From JAGVVZ01 sp964373165 (GTDB lineage Archaea > Aenigmatarchaeota > Aenigmatarchaeia > CG10238-14): DNA of 27,340 bases. Shown one piece after another: positions 7,564 to 13,341 of this stretch (its first letter is position 1; the number at the start of each line of letters is the position of its first letter). The translations under genes were made by a program, and so were the position numbers. Below the pieces are notes generated by a model, which worked only from the letters and a program-made list of their open reading frames with translations, had not been told where the DNA came from and ran no database searches. The stretch is taken from the NCBI GenBank assembly GCA_964373165.1, contig CAYJTF010000006.1:1-27340 (forward strand), read 5' to 3'.

Positions 7564-9453
7564 TTATTCTTCTTCTACTTTAAAATCAGCATCCACTACA
7601 TTATCCTTATCCTTTTTTTTCTTGTCAGGTCCATTTTCGCTGTCAGCATTTTCTTGATCTGCCGAGGTTTTTTGTTTCGCCTGTTCTTCTGCATATTTTT
7701 TTGCAGCTTCCTCATAAATTGAAGTACCTGCCTCCTGCAAAACTTTTTGCAAATTCTCGATTTCTTTCTTTATCCTTTCAATATCATTTTCGCTAACTGC
7801 GGTTTTAGCATCTTTCAATGCTGATTCTATTTTTTCCCTCTGCTCTTTGCTTAACTTGTCGCCCAATTCAGAAAGTGTTTTTTCTGTTGTATAAATCATC
7901 GAGTCAGCATTATTCCTTATCTCAACTTCTTCCTTTCTTTTCTTGTCCTCTTCTTCATGCTCCTTTGCTTCCTTCACCATTTTTTCAACTTCTTTATCCG
8001 ATAATTTTGTTGATGCCGTGATAGCCATTCTCTGTTCCTTGCCAGTCCCCAAATCTTTTGCGGAAACATTCAAAATCCCTGAAGCATCTATATCAAAGGC
8101 GACCTCTATTTGCGGTATCCCTCGCGGAGCAGGCGGAATTCCAACCAAGTTAAATTGACCTAGGCTAGTGTTATCTGCTACCATTGGCCGTTCGCCTTGC
8201 AGCACATGAATTGTCACGGCTGTCTGAAAATCTGAAGCTGTGGAGAATATTTGACTTTTCTTAGTTGGTATTGTCGTGTTCCTTTCAATCAAAGGTGTCA
8301 TTACGCTACCAAGCGTCTCTATACCTAAAGTTAAAGGAGTTACATCCAACAGAACTAAGTCTTTAATATCCCCTGAAAGGATAGCGCCTTGTATGGCGGC
8401 TCCCATTGCAACACATTCCATCGGGTCAACGCCCCTCTCAATTTTCTTACCTATTCTTTCTTCCACAAATTTCTGGATAATAGGCATTCTTGTCGGTCCG
8501 CCAACAAAAATTATTTTATCAATTTTATCTTTCGTTAGTTTTGCATCTTTGAGAGCCTGTTCAACAGGATGTACGCATCTTTTGATTATCGGATCTATTA
8601 GTTGTTCCAATTTCGATCTCGCCAGTTTTAATGACAGATGCTTAGGACCTTCTTTGTCTGCAGTTATATAAGGAAGGTTTATCTCAGTTTCCAATACTGT
8701 CGATAATTCTATTTTTGCTTTTTCTGCGGCTTCTCTAACTCTCTGAACAGCTATCTTATCCTTTTTAATATCCATGCCTTCTTGTTTTTTGAATTCTTCA
8801 ACTATCCAGTCAATGATAGCATTGTCCATGTCAGTCCCGCCAAGTTGTGTGTCTCCGGAAGTAGACAAAACAGTGAATGTTCCTTCTCCAAATTCCATAA
8901 TCGTGACATCTAACGTTCCGCCGCCCAGATCAAAAACAAGTATTTTATGCTCGCCTTCTTTATCCAGTCCATATGCCATAGAAGCGGCTGTAGGTTCGTT
9001 TACTAATCTAACAACTTCCAATCCAGCAATTTTTCCAGCATCTTTTGTTGCAGTTCTTTGATTGTCATTGAAATAAGCCGGAACTGTAATAACAACTTTT
9101 TTTATCTCTTCGCCGAGAAATGCTTCAGCATCTCTCTTTATTTTCTGGAGTATGAAAGCCGATATTTGCTGAGGCGTATATTCTTTACCATAAATTTTGT
9201 ATTTGTGATCCGTTCCCATTTTTCTTTTGGCAGCTGCAACAGTTCCTTCGGGATTGCTTATTGCCTGTCTTCTTGCAGGTTCGCCTATCAGTAGCTGACT
9301 CTCTTTAGTAAATGCAACGACTGAAGGGAACATTTTTCCGGCAACTGTTGCTCCCTCGGCAGAAGGAATTATAGTAGGCTTGCCACCCAGCATCACAGCT
9401 GCTTGACTATTACTGGTTCCCAAATCAATGCCTATGATCTTTTCTTTAACCAT
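7564..9453 (-). CDS. dnaK: Chaperone DnaK (Hsp70)
   Basis: 629 residues, full length. IGIDLGTSNSQ at the N-terminus is the phosphate-1 loop, ILVFDLGGGTLDVTI phosphate 2, KIIFVGGPTRMPIIQ the adenosine motif, and VVRLVNEPTAASMAYG the connecting segment; the substrate-binding domain contains VLQGER and the lid is a Lys/Glu-rich helical region ending KDKDNVVDADFKVEEE. DnaK binds and releases unfolded proteins in an ATP cycle stimulated by DnaJ and reset by GrpE. Hsp70 is absent from many archaea and those that have it generally carry the bacterial-type operon, as here. The gene lies 16 bp after grpE. Confidence 0.97.
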   Translation of the reverse strand: MVKEKIIGIDLGTSNSQAAVMLGGKPTIIPSAEGATVAGKMFPSVVAFTKESQLLIGEPARRQAISNPEGTVAAAKRKMGTDHKYKIYGKEYTPQQISAFILQKIKRDAEAFLGEEIKKVVITVPAYFNDNQRTATKDAGKIAGLEVVRLVNEPTAASMAYGLDKEGEHKILVFDLGGGTLDVTIMEFGEGTFTVLSTSGDTQLGGTDMDNAIIDWIVEEFKKQEGMDIKKDKIAVQRVREAAEKAKIELSTVLETEINLPYITADKEGPKHLSLKLARSKLEQLIDPIIKRCVHPVEQALKDAKLTKDKIDKIIFVGGPTRMPIIQKFVEERIGKKIERGVDPMECVAMGAAIQGAILSGDIKDLVLLDVTPLTLGIETLGSVMTPLIERNTTIPTKKSQIFSTASDFQTAVTIHVLQGERPMVADNTSLGQFNLVGIPPAPRGIPQIEVAFDIDASGILNVSAKDLGTGKEQRMAITASTKLSDKEVEKMVKEAKEHEEEDKKRKEEVEIRNNADSMIYTTEKTLSELGDKLSKEQREKIESALKDAKTAVSENDIERIKKEIENLQKVLQEAGTSIYEEAAKKYAEEQAKQKTSADQENADSENGPDKKKKDKDNVVDADFKVEEE

Positions 9454-9469
9454 ACTATCACTTAACCAT

Positions 9470-9952
9470 TTAATTTTTTATATTTTCAGCTATCTTAACT
9501 TTTGAAGGTCTTATGACTTTCGATTTTAATGTATAACCTTTCTGAAGTTCCTCTAGTATAATACCATCTTCTTTATCAGACATCTCCTTTAACAATATCT
9601 CATGGAAATTCGGATCAAACTTTTTCCCTAAAGCATCAATATGTTTTAATCCATAATTCTCTAGTGTTTTTAAAAACTTTTTGTAAAGCAAGCCCAAGCC
9701 CATCTTATCTTTTTCATCTTCTATTTCATTTAATGCCATTTCAAACTCGTCTATTACTGGCAAAAATTCTTTTATCAAATCTTCGTTTGCCAGCCTTCTT
9801 ATATCATCTTTCTCCTTGTCAAATTTTTTTCTGTAGTTATCAAAATCCGCCTGCAAATATTTCAATCTATTAGAATATTCCTCAGCTAGTCTTGTTTTTT
9901 CCTGCAGTTCTGTCTCTAATTTGCTGATCTTTTCTTCGAGTTCTTTCTTTAT
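9470..9952 (-). CDS. grpE: GrpE nucleotide-exchange factor; start uncertain
   Basis: The minimal frame from TTG 9865 gives 131 residues with the GrpE core (LQADFDNYRKKFDKEKDD, then EFLPVIDEFEMAL, GLKHIDALGKKFDPNFHE and LQKGYTLKSKVIRPSKVKI). The same frame continues upstream as a coiled coil typical of GrpE (KKELEEKISKLETELQEKTR, then LAEEYSNRLKYLQ), so the true start must be earlier. No ATG, GTG or further TTG is available back to a TAA near 9977; ATA at 9950-9952 is the first plausible codon, preceded by GGTGAT. Either a rare start is used or an N-terminal frameshift exists. A TATA-like TTTAAAAATTATA lies just upstream (about 9983-9998). Confidence 0.85.
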   Translation of the reverse strand: MKKELEEKISKLETELQEKTRLAEEYSNRLKYLQADFDNYRKKFDKEKDDIRRLANEDLIKEFLPVIDEFEMALNEIEDEKDKMGLGLLYKKFLKTLENYGLKHIDALGKKFDPNFHEILLKEMSDKEDGIILEELQKGYTLKSKVIRPSKVKIAENIKN

Positions 9953-10015
9953 TTGTTTCCTAGTATCACCGTTTTATTAATAGTTTTATAATTTTTAAAT
10001 TTTATGAATTAATCA

Positions 10016-10273
10016 TTAGAAGGAATCGACCGACGCTTCTTCTGGTTTAAGTTCTGATTCCACTGTTTCAAATATTCGCCTAGCCTCACTATAATTTTCG
10101 GGGCCAAAATCACAGATGTAATGTTCGCTCCCAATAATCATATATATCTTATAACTTGTTACGACTCCTTTATTGTCAGATGTTGGATAGAAATATACTT
10201 GACATTTGCCAACTCTATCACGAAAAACAACTAACAAATCTTCTGGACTGGCTCTATTATAATTATTAACCAT
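10016..10273 (-). CDS. Hypothetical protein, 85 aa
   Basis: A small soluble protein with an alternating beta pattern (LLVVFRDRVGKCQVYFYPTS, then TSYKIYMIIGSEHYICDFG) followed by a helix (SEARRIFETVESELK). I do not recognise the family. The start ATG 10273 is supported by ATATTTAAAT about 25 bp upstream, in a 50-bp region shared with the divergent YbaK gene. It lies upstream of the chaperone operon on the same strand, with a separate promoter between. Confidence 0.6.
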   Translation of the reverse strand: MVNNYNRASPEDLLVVFRDRVGKCQVYFYPTSDNKGVVTSYKIYMIIGSEHYICDFGPENYSEARRIFETVESELKPEEASVDSF

Positions 10274-10332
10274 AAATTGAGAATGAATCTAAAATTTAAA
10301 TATTGCATCTTAATTAATTTCAAGTGATATGT

Positions 10333-10806
10333 ATGAAAGAGCAATTTTTGAAATTGAAGAAATTTCTTGATAGCAATAATATAGAATATAAAGTTATGGA
10401 ACACGAGCCTGTCTACACTTCAGAAGAAGCGGCGAGGGTCAGAGGCGTTGAATTAAAAAGCGGTGTGAAGGCTTTGGTTCTAAAAACAAACGAGGATGCT
10501 TATTTGCTAGCATTAGTATCTGCGGATAAAAAAGTCGATTTGAAATTGCTAGCGGAAGTTATCGGAACTAAAAAATTGTCTTTAGCCTCGCCTGATAAAG
10601 TATTAGAAATAACTGGCTGCGAAATAGGATCCGTTCATCCGTTCGGAAATGTTCACAATTTAACCACATACATGGATCCGGGAATTAGCGAAAATGAAAT
10701 GGTGGATTTTAATGCTGGAATGCATACTATATCAATTGAAATGAAATCAAAAGACATGATAAAACTGATCAAACCAAAAATAGTTAAACTTTCGAGAAAT
10801 AGTTAA
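10333..10806 (+). CDS. YbaK/ProX-type aminoacyl-tRNA deacylase
   Basis: 157 residues from ATG 10333, chosen over a GTG at 10324 because AGTGAT lies 5 bases ahead of the ATG. The fold markers are HEPVYTSEEAARVRGVELKS, the Lys of GVKALVLKTN, SADKKVDLKLLAEVIGTKK and GSVHPFGN. YbaK-domain proteins hydrolyse misacylated tRNAs, classically Cys-tRNA(Pro) or Ala-tRNA(Pro), as free-standing editing factors. Which amino acid is cleared here cannot be told. Two tRNA genes follow 35 bp later in the same direction. Confidence 0.82.
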   Translation: MKEQFLKLKKFLDSNNIEYKVMEHEPVYTSEEAARVRGVELKSGVKALVLKTNEDAYLLALVSADKKVDLKLLAEVIGTKKLSLASPDKVLEITGCEIGSVHPFGNVHNLTTYMDPGISENEMVDFNAGMHTISIEMKSKDMIKLIKPKIVKLSRNS

Positions 10807-10840
10807 TTTAATATTCGTTACTTAACAAAATTGAGATAAT

Positions 10841-10925
10841 GGGTCCATAGTCTAGTGGTTAGAAAGTTAGACCAAGACGCGGCCTTGACGTGGCCGAGAC
10901 CCCAGTTCGATTCTGGGTGGTCCCA
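10841..10925 (+). tRNA. tRNA-Val(GAC) with 13-nt insertion in the D arm
   Basis: Acceptor GGGTCCA (10841-10847) pairs with TGGTCCC (10918-10924) except one T-T mismatch; base 73 is A. The T arm is CCCAG-TTCGATT-CTGGG and the anticodon arm CGGCC-TTGACGT-GGCCG gives anticodon GAC. The D region (GTCT to AGAC) is 13 nt longer than normal: after GTCTAGTGGTTA there is an extra GAAAGTTAGACCA before AGAC. The extra stretch can pair with the D stem (GTCTA with TAGAC). It may be a tiny intron or an enlarged D arm. CCA is not encoded. It is 3 bp upstream of tRNA-Glu, so both probably share a transcript. Confidence 0.82.
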
Positions 10926-10928
10926 CAC

Positions 10929-11023
10929 GCCCCTGTAGTCTAGTCCGGTCAAGGACACCGGCCTTTCGAGCCGAAATTGATTAAGTCAACGGTAAAACTC
11001 GGGTTCAAATCCCGGCGGGGGCA
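10929..11023 (+). tRNA. tRNA-Glu(TTC) with ~18-nt insertion after the anticodon arm
   Basis: Acceptor GCCCCTG (10929-10935) pairs with CGGGGGC (11016-11022) with one G-T wobble; base 73 is A. The T arm is TCGGG-TTCAAAT-CCCGG and the D arm GTCT...GGAC. The anticodon arm CCGGC-CTTTCGA-GCCG gives anticodon TTC. About 18 nt too many follow, containing hairpin TTGA-TTAAG-TCAA inside CCG/CGG. Removing about 18 nt here restores GCCGG as the 3' anticodon strand and a normal length of 77 nt. An intron near position 42/43 or an aberrant variable arm are both possible. Confidence 0.8.
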
Positions 11024-11266
11024 CTTAGGAAAAAGTTGTGAAACCCTAACTAAGGTTTATTAGCGATCAAAAAGAAGGTTGGGGTAATGAAAGCACAACG
11101 AATGATAAATAAGCTTGTTGAGATATACTAAAATCAGAAAAGATTTCTGCTGAAATAAAATAAATACTTTGATGATTTCTAAAGGACTATAGATCATCAC
11201 TCAATATGTCACGAGAACTGGCATATTTTTTTAAAGTTTAAATTTTAGCTTTATGAATTATTAGAT
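11024..11266. other. Intergenic stretch with a decayed short frame and an inverted repeat
   Basis: No intact gene is seen. A frame from ATG 11087 (MKAQRMINKLVEIY) stops at TAA, while a neighbouring frame continues as ILKSEKISAEIK, which looks like one short coding stretch with an indel. At 11170-11199 the perfect inverted repeat TGATGAT...ATCATCA (16-nt loop) is followed by a T-run near 11225, which could end the tRNA transcript. I looked for C/D-box signatures: TGATGA is present but no convincing CTGA partner. Confidence 0.35.
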
Positions 11267-11470
11267 ATGGACAGTAAAGAATACGACAGGCTATGCGGTG
11301 TTTTCCTAAAGACGTTTGCTTCTGTTCCAGATTCTCTAAGAAGCCAGATAATAGTTGTTGTTGATGGAAAACCTTTTACATGGGAAAGTTCATTTGTGGA
11401 AGTAAAAGTTAAGACAGGAAAATCTAAGAGAATAATAGAAGCACTTAAAAATCTTGATGTTATAATTTGA
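11267..11470 (+). CDS. Hypothetical protein, 67 aa
   Basis: MDSKEYDRLCGVFLKTFASV, then SQIIVVVDGKPFTWESSFVEVKVKTGKSKRIIEALKNLDVII. Mixed alpha/beta, no Cys pairs, no membrane span. First of three short genes in one direction. I do not recognise a named family, and no function is assigned. The ATG follows a TTTAAAG-type promoter (about 11231-11250). Confidence 0.6.
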   Translation: MDSKEYDRLCGVFLKTFASVPDSLRSQIIVVVDGKPFTWESSFVEVKVKTGKSKRIIEALKNLDVII

Positions 11471-11478
11471 ATGATATT

Positions 11479-11700
11479 ATGATATATAATGATGATATAA
11501 AAGAATTGGTCAAACTTCGTTTAATGTCAACTCCTTCTAATATTAAAATTTCCATAGGAAATTTCGGTGAATTTAGTAGAGATCAGTTAATTGAACAAGT
11601 AGATAAAGAAACTAATGTGGGTAAAACCATAGTCGATATGGAAATTTTATTTATCAGAAAAATGGCTTCTATATCAAAACGCATTTCTCAAGAAGGTTGA
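11479..11700 (+). CDS. Hypothetical protein, ~73 aa
   Basis: Begins MIYNDDIKELVKLRLMST and contains NIKISIGNFGEFSRDQLIEQV and KTIVDMEILFIRKMASI; mostly helical with a central beta hairpin. ATG 11479 is preferred to a TTG at 11467 that overlaps the preceding stop codon; either way the two genes are coupled, 8 bp apart or overlapping. No recognised family. Confidence 0.55.
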   Translation: MIYNDDIKELVKLRLMSTPSNIKISIGNFGEFSRDQLIEQVDKETNVGKTIVDMEILFIRKMASISKRISQEG

Positions 11701-11725
11701 TAATATTACCACAAGAATCCTAGTT

Positions 11726-11950
11726 GTGAGAAACAGATATGATCCCATTACTAATTATATGTATGAATGGTCAGAACCCTTTATAAAAATAGCTGAAAAT
11801 AAAGGAATAAAGATAGATTGTGTCGACGAGAAAAAAGTCATTAAGAAAGAGGTATTTTCTAGGATTAAAAAACTAAATCCGAATTTTATTTTTTTAAATG
11901 GTCACGGAAATATACATTTATTAGGAAAATATAATCAAATAAAAGGATAA
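11726..11950 (+). CDS. Truncated alpha/beta protein ending in an NGHGN motif
   Basis: About 74 residues from GTG 11726; the frame upstream also encodes a likely first beta strand (TRILVV), so the true start may lie a few codons earlier without a standard codon. It reads RNRYDPITNYMYEWSEPFIK, a helix/strand, then NPNFIFLNGHGNIHLLGK and stops at QIKG. A conserved-looking His after a strand (FLNGHGN) recalls the first catalytic His region of caspase-like (CHAT/C25) folds, in which the protein would continue for over 100 residues; the missing remainder suggests truncation. Family call is tentative. Follows the two preceding genes in the same direction. Confidence 0.45.
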   Translation: MRNRYDPITNYMYEWSEPFIKIAENKGIKIDCVDEKKVIKKEVFSRIKKLNPNFIFLNGHGNIHLLGKYNQIKG

Positions 11951-11980
11951 AAATAAATGTACCAAATATAATACAATAAT

Positions 11981-12436
11981 ATGAAACTAAATTTAATTTT
12001 ATTGGCCGCTATTTTACTAATTCCCGTAGTAATAGTTAGCGGATGTATCCAGCAAACTAAAATTACAGATGTATCCACAACTACCATTGCAAATGCTGCT
12101 ACAACAAGCACTATCCCTGCAACATCAACAACTCCTGAAACTGTTGAAACAAGTGAAGCAAAAGTCTTTGACATAACCGCTAAGCAATGGGAGTTCGTAC
12201 CGGGCACAATACGTGTCAAGAAAGGTGATCATGTAAGACTTAACATAAAAACCGCGGATGTGACACATGGATTTTCTTTGCCTGAATACGGCATCAGCCA
12301 AAGCATAAATCCGGGAAAAACTACAGTGATCGAATTTACGGCTGATAAAGTCGGTACTTTCACATTTTACTGCAACGTGCCTTGCGGTTCAGGACATACC
12401 TCTATGAAAGGAATGCTAATAGTGAGCGAGAGCTAA
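11981..12436 (+). CDS. CuA-type cupredoxin lipoprotein
   Basis: 151 residues. A signal sequence ends in lipobox VSGC (Cys22), followed by a Thr-rich linker (residues 33-58) and a cupredoxin domain. The domain has a His at 96 (VTHGF) and the block C131-NVP-C135-GSG-H139-TS-M142, which is the C-x3-C-x3-H-x2-M pattern of the binuclear CuA site in cytochrome oxidase subunit II. It would sit on the outer face of the cell membrane and carry electrons or bind copper. No transmembrane hairpin of a true CoxII is present and no oxidase subunit is in the window. Confidence 0.8.
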   Translation: MKLNLILLAAILLIPVVIVSGCIQQTKITDVSTTTIANAATTSTIPATSTTPETVETSEAKVFDITAKQWEFVPGTIRVKKGDHVRLNIKTADVTHGFSLPEYGISQSINPGKTTVIEFTADKVGTFTFYCNVPCGSGHTSMKGMLIVSES

Positions 12437-12438
12437 CG

Positions 12439-12846
12439 CTATTTCTGGCCTAAAGATCTAATTTGCTGATTTTCAAGCAGTTGTTGTCTTTGAAGTAATT
12501 GTAAAGCTTCGGGGGTTAGTCCTTTCTCTACAGTTATATTCTTAATAATTCCAGCACTGACACTTTGAACAACGATGATAGTTTCATTCCTGTTTTGATC
12601 GTATACTAACTGCCTTTGATTACAATAGCAACTGTTGTCTTTCACGAATGCATATTCCGTGTTTGCTAAAAAGCAGAATTTCTCACAATTTTTTACTATC
12701 TCTTCAGAAGGTTGCTTAGCAAATAGATCAACATTAATTTTTGAAACCAGTTTTGGTAGATAAAACCCCCCAACAAATAAAGCAAGTATAATTAAAAGAT
12801 AAAGAACGTGTTTTCTTCTTATCTGGAAATATTCGTTTTTCTGCAT
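12439..12846 (-). CDS. Single-span membrane protein with Cys cluster
   Basis: 135 residues: short basic N-terminus, one membrane span (VLYLLIILALFVGGFYL, about 14-30), then an extracytoplasmic domain with CEKFC and CYC (four Cys, likely two disulfides) and a Gln/Leu-rich helical tail. Its stop lies 2 bp from the end of the cupredoxin gene on the opposite strand, and its start is divergent from the gene at 12904. Unrecognised family. Confidence 0.6.
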   Translation of the reverse strand: MQKNEYFQIRRKHVLYLLIILALFVGGFYLPKLVSKINVDLFAKQPSEEIVKNCEKFCFLANTEYAFVKDNSCYCNQRQLVYDQNRNETIIVVQSVSAGIIKNITVEKGLTPEALQLLQRQQLLENQQIRSLGQK

Positions 12847-12903
12847 TTGAATCAGATGCCCTAGTAGATATGTTTATTATCTTTCTTTTTAAAAATAAAT
12901 ATT

Positions 12904-13305
12904 ATGAAGGATCCCAAATCAGTGATGATTAGAAATATTATTATTTTAATTCTTATTGTTCTTGTCCTTGTTTTAGGAACACTGTATCAAAACTATAAAA
13001 ATCCTAATCCTACCGGTAAAGTCGTTAAAGCTTCAGAAGCAGAAAAGGCAGCTGCGATAATACAACATATCAAGAAATTCCCAGAAATCCAAAAATTCTC
13101 TTTCAATGATTATGATGTATATTGGCTAAGCGAAGAAGAGGTGAATGAATTGTCGGCAAAAGAGCCTCTGATTTACGGCAATCTGCCTGGTGAAGTCTAC
13201 AAAATAGAGCTTAAAGGATATGACAGCAACCTGCTTGTATTTTATCATTTGGAATCTGATAGAATAGTCGAAAAATTCAGCGTCCTGTCGTCAAAATTCG
13301 CCTAG
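12904..13305 (+). CDS. Single-span membrane-anchored protein
   Basis: 133 residues. One N-terminal membrane span (IIILILIVLVLVLGTLY, about 12-28) then an extracytoplasmic alpha/beta domain (AAAIIQHIKKFPEIQKFSFN ... VYKIELKGYDSNLLVFYHLE). The layout matches small anchored envelope proteins of archaea; no named family recognised. ATG is 4 bp after an AT-rich promoter; it precedes the large Ig-like protein by 36 bp and may be in its operon. Confidence 0.6.
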   Translation: MKDPKSVMIRNIIILILIVLVLVLGTLYQNYKNPNPTGKVVKASEAEKAAAIIQHIKKFPEIQKFSFNDYDVYWLSEEEVNELSAKEPLIYGNLPGEVYKIELKGYDSNLLVFYHLESDRIVEKFSVLSSKFA

Positions 13306-13341
13306 AACTATTTTTTTAATTAACAAAATCAAGTTTAATAT

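Noticed and set aside
11170..11260. C/D-box guide RNA
   Set aside because: A TGATGA box is present but no matching CTGA D box or second box pair at suitable spacing.
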